Shown: positions 1 through 6,224 of the stretch, one piece after another
How the letters are laid out: each line of letters begins with the position of its first letter
Position numbering within the stretch: the stretch's first letter is position 1
From: JAWOFN01 sp046497505 [NCBI: bacterium]
GTDB taxonomy: Bacteria > Blakebacterota > Blakebacteria > Blakebacterales
Direction: 5' to 3'
NCBI GenBank assembly: GCA_046497505.1
Contig: JAWOFN010000121.1
Location: 1-6,224 of the forward strand
Length of the DNA stretch: 6,224 bases
Translations under genes and position numbers: made by a program
Notes under the pieces: model-generated
What the model was told of the DNA's origin: nothing
The model's input: only the letters and a program-made list of their open reading frames with translations
Databases searched by the model: none

Positions 1-663
1 ACCACCCTCATCGGGGCCAGCCCCGAGATGCTCCTGCGCACCTCCGGCGACGCGGCCCAGGTCTGTCCCATCGCCGGCACCCGGCCCCGGGGCGCCGACC
101 CGGATGAGGACGCGGCGATGGAGGCGGAGCTGCTGGCGGATCCCAAGGAGCGCTCGGAGCACGTGATGCTGGTGGACCTGGGACGGAACGACCTGGGGCG
201 GGTCTGCCGTCCGGGGAGCGTGCATGTCCCCACCCTCATGCAGACCGAGCGCTACAGCCATGTCATGCACCTGGTGAGCACGGTCACCGGCAGGCTGAGG
301 GAGGATGTGGACGCTCTCGACGCCCTCCAGGCGTGCTTCCCCGCCGGTACGGTGAGCGGTGCCCCGAAGGTGAGGGCCATGGAGATCATAGAGGAACTGG
401 AAGGGGTCCGCAGGGGCTCCTACGCCGGGGCGGCGGGCTATGTGGGGTTCGGGGCCCGCAGCCTGGACACCTGCATCGCCATCCGGACGGTGGCGGTGAG
501 CCGGGGCAGGGCCCACATCCAGGCCGGCGCGGGGATCGTGGCGGACTCGGAACCGGAGAAGGAACTTGCGGAGACCCGGGCGAAGGCCGGGGCCATGCTG
601 GCCGCCCTCAGCCTGGCCGGCGTCGAGTCGGGGCGGGCGGCCCCGAAGGAGGTGCGGGGATGA
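1..663 (+). CDS. trpE: Anthranilate synthase component I, C-terminal part (5' end outside window)
   Basis: This is the aminase subunit that turns chorismate plus ammonia (delivered by TrpG) into anthranilate, the first committed step to tryptophan. The frame is open from base 1, so the gene begins upstream; 220 C-terminal residues are seen. They carry the chorismate-binding core in order: GASPEMLLR, PIAGTRPRG (from base 67), ERSEHVMLVDLGRNDLGRV, RYSHVMHLVSTVTG, FPAGTVSGAPKVRAMEIIEEL, GYVGF, DTCIAIRT and QAGAGIVADSEPEKE. The alanine in PIAGTR is typical of TrpE; aminodeoxychorismate synthase PabB usually has lysine there, so pabB is less likely. The usual ETRNKA near the C-terminus reads ETRAKA, a mild change. 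The N-terminal tryptophan feedback site (LLES region) is not in the window. The TGA stop overlaps the trpG start by ATGA. Confidence 0.97.
   Translation, partial: TTLIGASPEMLLRTSGDAAQVCPIAGTRPRGADPDEDAAMEAELLADPKERSEHVMLVDLGRNDLGRVCRPGSVHVPTLMQTERYSHVMHLVSTVTGRLREDVDALDALQACFPAGTVSGAPKVRAMEIIEELEGVRRGSYAGAAGYVGFGARSLDTCIAIRTVAVSRGRAHIQAGAGIVADSEPEKELAETRAKAGAMLAALSLAGVESGRAAPKEVRG
646..653 (+). promoter_or_regulatory. Strong Shine-Dalgarno site for trpG
   Basis: AAGGAGGT is a full match to the anti-Shine-Dalgarno sequence. It lies inside the last codons of trpE, six bases before the trpG ATG at 660. It is the best ribosome site in the window and supports both the start choice and efficient TrpG production alongside TrpE. 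Confidence 0.85.
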
Positions 664-1295
664 TCCTGGTCATCGACAACTACGATTCCTTCACCTACAA
701 CCTGGTCCAGATGCTGGGGGCCCTGGGAGCGGAGGTGGAGGTGTCCCGCAACGACGCCCTCGGGGCCTCCGACGTGCTCGCCATGTCCCCCGCCGGGGTG
801 GTGATCTCCCCCGGTCCGGGTGGGCCGGCGGACGCGGAGAACACCCCCGACATCATGAAGCGGTCCGCGGAGGCGGGCATCCCCGTCCTTGGGGTCTGCC
901 TGGGACACCAGGTACTGGGCGCGATCTACGGTGCGGCGGTGGACCGCGGGCCCGTCCCGATGCACGGCAAGACCAGCCGGATCGAGCACGACGGGGAGGG
1001 GGTCTTCACCAACGTGCCGAACCCCTTCGAGGCGGGCCGCTACCACTCCCTGGTGGTGGTGAAGGAGACGGTCCCGGAGGAGCTCCGCATCACCGCCCGG
1101 AGCGGGGACGGGCTCATCATGGGGCTCCGGCACATCTCCCTCCCCCTGGAGGGGGTCCAGTTCCACCCCGAGTCGATCCTCACCCCCGACGGGGAGATGA
1201 TCCTCTTCAACTTCCTTCGCCTGGCGACCCACCCCACGGCGGGGTGGAAGGCGATGCGGGCGAAGCAGCAGCAAAGCAAGGAGCGGCGGTCATGA
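660..1295 (+). CDS. trpG: Anthranilate synthase component II, glutamine amidotransferase
   Basis: This class I (triad) glutaminase subunit releases ammonia from glutamine and passes it to TrpE. The protein has 211 residues, normal for a stand-alone TrpG. It opens with MILVIDNYDSFTYNLVQ, typical of the family. The oxyanion loop SPGPGGP is at residues 50-56, and the nucleophile Cys80 lies in GVCLGHQ. The remaining triad members His169 and Glu171 lie in VQFHPES. MHGKTS at 101-106 and YHSLVV at 128-133 also fit the TrpG/PabA family. The start is fixed by the ATGA overlap with trpE and a perfect ribosome site six bases upstream. It is not fused to trpE or trpD, unlike in some bacteria. A shared role as PabA in folate synthesis is possible, as in Bacillus, but cannot be judged from this window. 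The C-terminal tail (about 193-211) is basic and holds the trpD ribosome site. Confidence 0.97.
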   Translation: MILVIDNYDSFTYNLVQMLGALGAEVEVSRNDALGASDVLAMSPAGVVISPGPGGPADAENTPDIMKRSAEAGIPVLGVCLGHQVLGAIYGAAVDRGPVPMHGKTSRIEHDGEGVFTNVPNPFEAGRYHSLVVVKETVPEELRITARSGDGLIMGLRHISLPLEGVQFHPESILTPDGEMILFNFLRLATHPTAGWKAMRAKQQQSKERRS

Positions 1296-2404
1296 GCACC
1301 GAACGGAGCGCGATCCAGAAGAGCCTGTCCCGGCTGGCGGCCGGGAGGGACCTGAGCCGTGACGAGGCGTTCGCGGCCATGAGCACCATCATGGACGGCG
1401 ATGCCGCGGGCGCCCAGATCGGCGCCTTCCTCATGGGCCTGAGGGCCAAGGGGGAGACGCCGGACGAGATCACCGGCTGCGCCGAGGCGATCCGGGACCG
1501 GGCCCTCCCCGTCCCCCACAGCGACCCCAGCCTCCTCGATACATGCGGGACGGGCGGGGACGGGGCGTCGACCTTCAACATCTCCACCACCGCGGCGTTC
1601 ATCGCCGCCGGGGCGGGGCAGAAGGTGGCCAAGCACGGCAACCGGGCCATCTCGAGCCGGACCGGGAGCGCCGACGTGCTGGAGGAACTGGGTGTGACCA
1701 TCGACATGGCGGGTCCGGAGGTGGCGGGCGCGCTGGACGAGGTGGGCATCACCTTCCTCTTCGCCCCCACCTTCCACGCCGCCATGCGGCATGCCGGTCC
1801 TCCCCGGAAGCAGATGGGCATGCGCACCGTGTTCAACGTCCTGGGGCCCCTCTGCAACCCGGCCGGGGCCACGGCCCAGATCGTCGGGGTCTACGACCCC
1901 GACATGACCGGGGTGCTGGCCCGGGTGCTGGGCAACCTGGGCGTGGAGCGGGCGGTGGTGGTCCACGGGTGCGACGGGCTGGACGAGATCACCATCACCG
2001 GACCCACCCGGGCGGCGGAGTGGACCGGGAGCGAGGTGGTGGAGTACGAGATCGAGCCGGAGTCGTTCGGCCTTCCCCGCGGGAGCATGGAGAGCCTCGC
2101 GGGAGGCGGCCCCGCCCTCAACGCCCGGATCCTCCGCGGCGTCCTGGAGGGGACGGACGGGGGTCCCAGGGCCATCGCCCTCCTGAACGCCGGCGCCGCC
2201 CTGATGGTGGCGGGCAGGGCGGAGGACATCAAGGAGGGGGTGCGGCTGGCCCGGGAGAGCGTGGATTCGGGCGCGGCCCTGGCCTCCCTGGAGGATCTGC
2301 TGGCCTATTCCCGCACCCTGAGGGAGCGGGAGGGGGGCAGGCGGGCGGCCCCGGACCGCGTGAGCGGGGGGATCCCGGGATGGGGACAGGTCGATGGGCG
2401 CTGA
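1292..2404 (+). CDS. trpD: Anthranilate phosphoribosyltransferase
   Basis: This enzyme joins anthranilate to PRPP, giving phosphoribosyl-anthranilate and pyrophosphate. The product is 370 residues; the family is usually about 330-350. The helical N-terminal domain covers about 1-75. The glycine-rich PRPP loop DTCGTGGD is at 83-90, followed by NIST at 96-99, KHGNRAISSRTGSAD at 114-128, RKQMGMRTVFNVLGPLCNP at 172-190 and HGCDGLDE at 225-232. The last also fits the metal/PRPP acidic pair. The start ATG overlaps the trpG stop as ATGA and has AAGGAG at 1278-1283, eight bases upstream. The much longer open frame running back to 566 is antisense-free read-through of trpE/trpG in another frame and is not coding. 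The last 25 or so residues (from about 346) are Gly/Arg-rich, beyond the conserved core, and overlap the trpC start. Confidence 0.97.
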   Translation: MSTERSAIQKSLSRLAAGRDLSRDEAFAAMSTIMDGDAAGAQIGAFLMGLRAKGETPDEITGCAEAIRDRALPVPHSDPSLLDTCGTGGDGASTFNISTTAAFIAAGAGQKVAKHGNRAISSRTGSADVLEELGVTIDMAGPEVAGALDEVGITFLFAPTFHAAMRHAGPPRKQMGMRTVFNVLGPLCNPAGATAQIVGVYDPDMTGVLARVLGNLGVERAVVVHGCDGLDEITITGPTRAAEWTGSEVVEYEIEPESFGLPRGSMESLAGGGPALNARILRGVLEGTDGGPRAIALLNAGAALMVAGRAEDIKEGVRLARESVDSGAALASLEDLLAYSRTLREREGGRRAAPDRVSGGIPGWGQVDGR

Positions 2405-3206
2405 GGGGGGCGGTGACTACCTGGATCGGAAGGCGGCGTCGGTACGGGCACTGCGGAGTACGCAGGCCCCCTCCGGGGCGGAGTTGGAACGCCTGATGAG
2501 CGAGGCGCTGGGAGCCCCGGAGCCCCCCTCCTTCGCCGCGGCCCTCCGGGAGGGTCCCGGGGTGGCGGTGATCGCCGAGTTCAAGCGGCGCTCTCCCAGC
2601 GGGGGGAGCCTGGTCGAAGGGGAGGACCCCCTGACCGTGGCCGGGCAGTACGCCGAGGGGGGGGCCGCCTGCCTCTCGGTCCTCACCGACGCCGAGGACT
2701 TCGGCGGCAGCCTGGGCGACCTCACCCGCGTGACCGACGGGGTGGGTCTCCCGGTGCTCCGCAAGGACTTCATCACCGACGGGGCGGCGGTCTGGGAGGC
2801 CCGTGCCGCCGGAGCCGCGGCGGTCCTGCTCATCGTGGGGATGCTGGACGGCGGGGAGCTTCGGAGCCTGCTCCGGGCCGCCGATGGGGCGGGGCTGGAC
2901 GCGGTGGTGGAGGTCCACGACACGCGGGAGTGCGACCGGGCCCTGGAGGCCGGGGCGAGGATCGTGGGGGTCAACAACCGGGATCTCCGGAGCCTGACCA
3001 CCGACCTGGCTGTCACCGAGGAGGTGGCGCCCGGTGTCCCCGGGGAGGTCACGCTGGTGAGCGAGAGCGGCATACGGACACCCGAAGACGTGAGCAGGGT
3101 GCGGGACGCGGGGGCCGACGCGGTGCTCGTGGGGGAGGCGCTCATGCGCCTGGACCCCGCGGCCCGGCGGCAGCGGGTCCGGGCCCTGGGGAGTGTGGTC
3201 CGATGA
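2394..3206 (+). CDS. trpC: Indole-3-glycerol phosphate synthase
   Basis: This TIM-barrel enzyme closes and decarboxylates CdRP to indole-3-glycerol phosphate. The 270-residue length matches a stand-alone TrpC with no TrpF fusion. Catalytic residues, placed by comparison with the Sulfolobus enzyme, are present: Glu62 and Lys64 in IAEFKRRSPSGG, Lys124 in VLRKDF, Glu173 in VVEVH, Asn194 in GVNNRDL and Ser223 in SESGI. The C-terminal phosphate loop GADAVLVGEALM is at 240-251. The N-terminal YLDRK (9-13) corresponds to the start of the usual family N-terminus. The ATG at 2394 lies inside the end of trpD (11-base overlap). Its ribosome site is the weakest in the operon (GGGGACAGG just upstream), so translation probably depends on ribosomes finishing trpD. 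No better in-frame start is seen nearby. Confidence 0.96.
   Translation: MGAEGGGDYLDRKAASVRALRSTQAPSGAELERLMSEALGAPEPPSFAAALREGPGVAVIAEFKRRSPSGGSLVEGEDPLTVAGQYAEGGAACLSVLTDAEDFGGSLGDLTRVTDGVGLPVLRKDFITDGAAVWEARAAGAAAVLLIVGMLDGGELRSLLRAADGAGLDAVVEVHDTRECDRALEAGARIVGVNNRDLRSLTTDLAVTEEVAPGVPGEVTLVSESGIRTPEDVSRVRDAGADAVLVGEALMRLDPAARRQRVRALGSVVR
3188..3193 (+). promoter_or_regulatory. Shine-Dalgarno site deciding the trpF start
   Basis: GGGGAG lies nine bases before the ATG at 3203, inside the end of trpC. It supports the upstream ATG over an in-frame GTG at 3254, which sits closer to the conserved KICGIT but has only a weak purine stretch before it. Confidence 0.55.
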
Positions 3207-3946
3207 ACAGGTATCGAGGCAACGGAGACGGAAGGCCCTTCTGCAGGACCCGCGTGAAGATCTGCGGGATCACCCGGCCGGAGGACGCGGAGGCGGCGGT
3301 CTGCCTGGGAGCGGACGGGGTGGGGGTGGTCTTCGCCCGCAGCCCGCGGAACGTGACGATCCAGCAGGCGAAGGAGGTGCTGGATGCCGCACCGAACTAC
3401 GTGAACCGGGTGGGGGTCTTCGCCGACCAGGACGGCTCCTTCATCTGGGATGCGGTGCTGGGCTGCCGCCTGGACTGGGTACAGCTCTCGGGCAGCGAAC
3501 CCCCGGAACTCCCGGAGGGACTCCCCGCCCGGGTGATGAAGACGGTCCACGTCGCTGCTGCCGAGGACCTGGAGGCCCTGGCGGGCTACCCCGGGGACGC
3601 CTTCCTGCTGGACTCACCCCCCCTGCCCAGCGGCCGGATGGGGGGCACGGGCAGGACCTTCGACTGGGACCTGGCCAGGAGCCTGCCGTGGCCCCGGGAG
3701 CGGGTGGTGGTGGCGGGCGGGCTCAGCGATGAGAACGTGGGTGAGGTCATCCGCCTCCTCCGGCCCGGTGGGGTGGATGTCTCCTCCGGTGTGGAGAGCA
3801 GGCCCGGCGTCAAGGACCCGGAGCGCCTGCGGGCCTTCTTCCGCGCGGTGGAACGGGCGGACGGGGAGGTCCGGGAGAGGACCGAGAGGGAGGCGCCCGG
3901 GGAGGCGGGACGGGACGAGCAGCAGGGACTGGAGGAGATGACGTGA
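3203..3946 (+). CDS. trpF: Phosphoribosylanthranilate isomerase
   Basis: This TIM-barrel enzyme performs the Amadori rearrangement of phosphoribosyl-anthranilate to CdRP. It works after TrpD and before TrpC, although its gene follows trpC. The protein has 247 residues, longer than the usual 200-220. KICGIT is at 19-24 with the catalytic Cys21. FARSPRNV is at 44-51 and the general-acid Asp137 lies in [16 protein letters not shown] is at 147-155, AGGL at 171-174 and the phosphate-binding [15 protein letters not shown] at 191-205. The extra length comes from about 16 residues before KICGIT and a charged tail of about 30 residues after the barrel. The tail contains the strong trpB ribosome site. 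The start ATG overlaps the trpC stop (ATGA). An alternative GTG start at 3254 would remove the N-terminal extension. Confidence 0.96.
   Translation: MNRYRGNGDGRPFCRTRVKICGITRPEDAEAAVCLGADGVGVVFARSPRNVTIQQAKEVLDAAPNYVNRVGVFADQDGSFIWDAVLGCRLDWVQLSGSEPPELPEGLPARVMKTVHVAAAEDLEALAGYPGDAFLLDSPPLPSGRMGGTGRTFDWDLARSLPWPRERVVVAGGLSDENVGEVIRLLRPGGVDVSSGVESRPGVKDPERLRAFFRAVERADGEVRERTEREAPGEAGRDEQQGLEEMT
3931..3937 (+). promoter_or_regulatory. Shine-Dalgarno site for trpB
   Basis: GGAGGAG ends five bases before the GTG at 3943. It lies in the last codons of trpF and supports the GTG start of trpB. The nearby ATG at 3938 is in the trpF frame and is a TrpF methionine, not a trpB start. Confidence 0.75.
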
Positions 3947-5217
3947 GCAGCGCGCGGCAGGAGTCGGGATCGATCGAACTCCCCCCCGGCGGGGAGGCGG
4001 AGCGGGGCCGGTTCGGCCGGTGGGGCGGGCGCTACGTGCCCGAGACCCTGATCCCGGCCCTCTCCGACCTGGAGACCGCTTTCCGCAGGCTCAGGGAGGA
4101 CGGGGGGTTCCGGGAGGAGCTGGACGGCCTGCTCCGGGACTACGTGGGACGGCCCACCCCGCTCTACCGGGCCCGGCGGCTGGCCGAGCGGGCCGGGGGA
4201 GCCCGGATCTACCTGAAGCGGGAGGACCTGGCGCACACCGGGTCCCACAAGCTGAACAGCGCCCTGGGACAGGCCCTCATGGCCCGGACCCTGGGCCGGA
4301 GCCGCCTGATCGCGGAGACCGGGGCCGGTCAGCACGGTGTCGCCACCGCGACGGCCGCCGCCCTGGTGGGGCTCCCCTGCCAGGTGTACATGGGCGAGGT
4401 GGACATGGAGCGGCAGCGGCTGAACGTGGTGCGCATGGAGCTGCTGGGAGCGGAGGTCCTGCCCGTCTCCAGCGGGTCCCGGACCCTCAAGGACGCCACC
4501 AGCGAGGCGATCCGGGACTGGATGGCCAGTCACGCCGACACCCACTACGTCATCGGGTCGGTGGTGGGGCCCCATCCCTACCCGTGGATGGTCAGGACCT
4601 TCCAGAGCGTCATCGGGCGGGAGGCACGGGAGCAGGTCCTCGAAGCGGAGGGCCGGCTGCCGGACGAGCTCATCGCCTGTGTGGGGGGGGGGAGCAACGC
4701 CATCGGGCTCTTCTATCCCTTCATCGAGAACCGGGTCCCCATGACCGGGGTGGAGGCGGGAGGGGAGGGGATCGCCACCGGCCGGCATTCCGCCAGCATA
4801 GGGGGCGGGCGCCCCGGGGTGCTCCACGGGTCCTACTCCTTCATCCTGCAGGACGAGGAGGGTCAGATCGCCCCCACCCACAGCCTGGCGGCGGGCCTGG
4901 ACTATCCGGGCGTGGGTCCCGAGCACGTATGGCTCGAGGAGCAGGGGCTGGCCCGTTACGTGTCGGTCACCGATCGCCAGGCGGTGGAGGCCTACCGGGT
5001 CCTCTCCCGGAGCGAGGGGATCATCCCCGCCCTGGAGTCGAGCCACGCCCTGGCCTGGGCCCTCGAGCGGGGAAGGGAGCTGGGTGAGGGGGCGCTGCTC
5101 CTGGTGAACCTCTCCGGCCGGGGGGACAAGGACGTCATACGCCGAACCCCCTCGGGTGCGGAGGAGCTGGGCGGAGGAGCCGAGGCGGCGACGGAGGGGG
5201 GGATCGGACGTGGCTGA
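3943..5217 (+). CDS. trpB: Tryptophan synthase beta chain (PLP-dependent, TrpB1 type)
   Basis: The beta subunit condenses indole, channelled from TrpA, with L-serine to make L-tryptophan, using pyridoxal phosphate. The 424 residues start at GTG, overlapping the trpF stop as [19 protein letters not shown] at 22-36 is the classic family opening. The PLP lysine is Lys103 in [13 protein letters not shown]. Glu125 in [10 protein letters not shown] corresponds to the catalytic glutamate, the cofactor phosphate loop GGGSNAIG is at 248-255, [12 protein letters not shown] at 317-328 holds the loop aspartate Asp320, and SGRGDKD at 391-397 holds the serine that contacts the PLP ring nitrogen. Pairing with an adjacent trpA and the HTGSHK signature place it with TrpB1 rather than the stand-alone TrpB2. 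A 20-residue N-terminal lead and a Gly/Ala/Glu-rich tail (about 403-424) lie outside the conserved core. A run of ten G bases encodes part of the phosphate loop. Confidence 0.98.
   Translation: MSSARQESGSIELPPGGEAERGRFGRWGGRYVPETLIPALSDLETAFRRLREDGGFREELDGLLRDYVGRPTPLYRARRLAERAGGARIYLKREDLAHTGSHKLNSALGQALMARTLGRSRLIAETGAGQHGVATATAAALVGLPCQVYMGEVDMERQRLNVVRMELLGAEVLPVSSGSRTLKDATSEAIRDWMASHADTHYVIGSVVGPHPYPWMVRTFQSVIGREAREQVLEAEGRLPDELIACVGGGSNAIGLFYPFIENRVPMTGVEAGGEGIATGRHSASIGGGRPGVLHGSYSFILQDEEGQIAPTHSLAAGLDYPGVGPEHVWLEEQGLARYVSVTDRQAVEAYRVLSRSEGIIPALESSHALAWALERGRELGEGALLLVNLSGRGDKDVIRRTPSGAEELGGGAEAATEGGIGRG
5193..5199 (+). promoter_or_regulatory. Shine-Dalgarno site for trpA
   Basis: GGAGGGG, within a longer G-rich stretch to 5202, precedes the GTG at 5210 by about ten bases. 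It favours that GTG over the in-frame ATG at 5156, which would overlap trpB by 62 bases and add an Arg-rich leader not typical of TrpA. Confidence 0.6.
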
Positions 5218-6079
5218 GCGAAGAGCGGTGCGGGCCGCCTTCGGGGCGGCGGATGAGCAGGAGCGGTCGGCCCTGGTCGCCTTCCTGGCCGCGGGGGACC
5301 CGGACATGGAGACCACGGTGGAGACGGCCCGGGCCGCCGCAGAGGCCGGGGCGGACGTGCTGGAGCTGGGGGTGCCCTTCAGCGACCCGCTGGCGGACGG
5401 TCCCATCATCCAGGCCGCCTACACACGGGCCCTCTCCGGCGGGTTCCGGATGGATGCCCTCCTGGAGGCGCTGGAACGGATCGCCCCCCTCGGTCCGCCG
5501 GTGGTCCTCATGACCAGCCTCAACCCGGTGCTCGCGAGGGGACTGGGACGCTTCTGCCGCGATGCGGCGGCTTCGGGGGCCTCGGGGATCCTGGTCCCCG
5601 ACCTGCTGCCCGAGGACGCCGGGGAGCTGCGCGGGGCGGCGCGGGAGAGGGGCCTCGACACGGTCTTCCTGGCCGCTCCGGGCATCAGCGAGGAGCGGCT
5701 GGCGGCGGCCGCCGGAGCTTCCATGGGGTTCCTCTACCTCATCAGCCGCCGCGGGGTCACGGGACCGGACGGCGGGGTGGGGGAGGGGCTGGAGGAGGAG
5801 GTGGCCCGGGCCCGCCGGCATGCCCGGACCCCGGTGGCCGTGGGGTTCGGGGTCACCAGCGCCGAAGACGCGGCCCGGGTGGCTCGAGCCGCCGACGGGG
5901 TGATCGTGGGGAGCGCCCTGGTCCGGGCGGCCCGCCGGGCCTGCCGGGAGGGGGGCGCCGCGGCCGCGGCCCGGGCGGTGGGCGCGAAGGTGGGCGAACT
6001 GGCGGAAGGCATCCGGTCGGCCGCCCCCGGGATGAGGACCGGGGACGATGAAGACATCAACGAGGAGCGGCAGGGATGA
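5210..6079 (+). CDS. trpA: Tryptophan synthase alpha chain
   Basis: The alpha subunit cleaves indole-3-glycerol phosphate to indole and glyceraldehyde 3-phosphate, and the indole tunnels to TrpB. The GTG start at 5210 overlaps the end of trpB by eight bases and gives 289 residues, slightly above the usual 260-270. FLAAGDPD is at 25-32. Catalytic Glu52 and Asp63 lie in [30 protein letters not shown] is at 130-140, [10 protein letters not shown] at 176-185 holds the active-site loop Thr184, VGFGV is at 211-215 and the phosphate loop VGSALV at 233-238. Two spots depart from consensus: MTSLNP at 101-106, where MTYYNP is common, and APGIS at 156-160, where APT(T/S) is common. Both catalytic carboxylates remain, so the enzyme is probably active. 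The final 20 or so residues are a charged tail overlapping the next gene's ribosome site. Confidence 0.97.
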   Translation: MAERRAVRAAFGAADEQERSALVAFLAAGDPDMETTVETARAAAEAGADVLELGVPFSDPLADGPIIQAAYTRALSGGFRMDALLEALERIAPLGPPVVLMTSLNPVLARGLGRFCRDAAASGASGILVPDLLPEDAGELRGAARERGLDTVFLAAPGISEERLAAAAGASMGFLYLISRRGVTGPDGGVGEGLEEEVARARRHARTPVAVGFGVTSAEDAARVARAADGVIVGSALVRAARRACREGGAAAAARAVGAKVGELAEGIRSAAPGMRTGDDEDINEERQG

Positions 6080-6224
6080 TCGTGGTCATGGGGCGGGAAG
6101 CCAGCGAGGGCGAGATCGCCGATGTGGTCCGGCAGCTGGATCGGGCGGGGTGCAGGGCAGAAACGCTTTTTGGGCACTGGCAAGTTTCCAATTCAGAAAT
6201 GAGGTCGAAAAGTGACGATCGAAT
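6076..6224 (+). CDS. aroF: Start of a DAHP synthase-like gene (aroF type), cut or interrupted
   Basis: The ATG overlaps the trpA stop as ATGA and has GAGGAG at 6062-6067, eight bases upstream. The first residues, [20 protein letters not shown] and on to GCRAE, resemble the ferredoxin-like N-terminal domain of type I-beta 3-deoxy-7-phosphoheptulonate synthases (Thermotoga-like), which usually begin MIVVM/L and a helix of this kind. That enzyme joins PEP and erythrose 4-phosphate at the head of the shikimate pathway, which suits a place beside trp genes. The family resemblance ends after about residue 29: the expected stretch ending in ERTVIGV is replaced by unrelated sequence from about 6157-6163. 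The frame stays open to the window edge, but the last 20 or so codons (TTT, CAA, GTT, AAT, TCA, AAA, AGT) are unlike the operon's codon use. The identification rests on about 28 residues and on context. Confidence 0.6.
   Translation, partial: MIVVMGREASEGEIADVVRQLDRAGCRAETLFGHWQVSNSEMRSKSDDR
6157..6224 (+). other. Low-GC foreign segment joined inside the aroF-like gene
   Basis: By hand count 6161-6224 is about 42% GC (27 of 64), against about 72% in the preceding 40 bases and similarly high values across the operon. The change is abrupt and coincides with loss of DAHP synthase similarity. Two adjacent imperfect repeats are visible: TCAGAAATGAGG (6193-6204) and TCGAAAAGTGACG (6205-6217). Repeats of this sort near an end, with a TG such as that at 6171, recall the multiple terminal repeats of IS21-family elements. 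Only 64 bases are visible and no transposase is seen, so a chimeric or mis-joined contig end is an equal possibility. Confidence 0.55.

Noticed and set aside
1-663. pabB (aminodeoxychorismate synthase) instead of trpE
   Set aside because: The PIAGTR motif has alanine where PabB usually has lysine, and the gene sits at the head of a complete trp set.
566-1291. Upstream extension of the trpD frame suggesting a larger fused protein
   Set aside because: The extension is a Pro/Arg/Gly-rich translation of trpE and trpG in the wrong frame. trpD has its own ATG and ribosome site at 1292.
1040-1966. A 308-codon minus-strand open frame opposite trpG/trpD
   Set aside because: Low-complexity His/Gly/Arg/Pro-rich translation with no domain; the + strand frames carry full catalytic motifs.
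2417-3550. A 377-codon minus-strand open frame opposite trpC/trpF
   Set aside because: Shadow of the real genes caused by GC-rich third positions; Ser/Arg/Pro-rich with no motif.
5156-5209. Earlier in-frame ATG start for trpA
   Set aside because: It would add an Arg-rich leader, overlap trpB by 62 bases and lack a good ribosome site; the GTG at 5210 fits family length and spacing.
3586-5409. A 607-codon open frame on the minus strand opposite trpF/trpB/trpA
   Set aside because: It lies opposite clear trp genes and its composition (Pro/Gly/Arg/His-rich) is what high-GC antisense frames give. No recognisable domain is present.
1-6079. Attenuator, T-box, terminator, CRISPR or RNA gene within the operon
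   Set aside because: Coding sequence is continuous with overlaps; no hairpin plus T-run, repeat array or tRNA-like structure was seen. Any leader would be upstream of the window.

Overview
The window is a tryptophan biosynthesis operon read entirely on the + strand, in the order trpE (3' part only), trpG, trpD, trpC, trpF, trpB, trpA. It is followed by the first codons of what looks like a DAHP synthase gene (aroF type). The DNA is very GC-rich, with codon third positions almost always G or C. The organism is a high-GC bacterium. All seven trp activities are separate, unfused genes in one block, including a dedicated trpF. That argues against Streptomyces/Mycobacterium-type actinomycetes, which usually lack trpF and use the bifunctional PriA. 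An anaerobic or thermophilic deep-branching actinobacterial or Bacillota-like lineage is possible, but the sequence does not settle it.

Layout: 1-663 trpE C-terminal catalytic part; 660-1295 trpG; 1292-2404 trpD; 2394-3206 trpC; 3203-3946 trpF; 3943-5217 trpB; 5210-6079 trpA; 6076-end start of an aroF-like gene. Every junction overlaps: five are 4-base ATGA or GTGA overlaps, one is 8 bases and one is 11 bases. There are no intergenic bases, and no internal promoter or terminator is visible. The promoter and any leader or attenuator would lie upstream of the window.

Together the enzymes convert chorismate to L-tryptophan. TrpE/TrpG make anthranilate, TrpD adds phosphoribose, TrpF isomerises, TrpC closes the indole ring, and TrpA/TrpB form the tryptophan synthase complex. 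The DAHP synthase would supply the first step of the shikimate pathway that feeds chorismate. The key catalytic residues visible are intact in all seven Trp proteins.

The one real anomaly is at the 3' edge. After about 28 codons of the aroF-like gene, near 6157-6163, base composition falls sharply to about 42% GC and the protein stops resembling a DAHP synthase. This looks like an insertion-element end or a chimeric contig end. I see no new biological system in the rest of the window.
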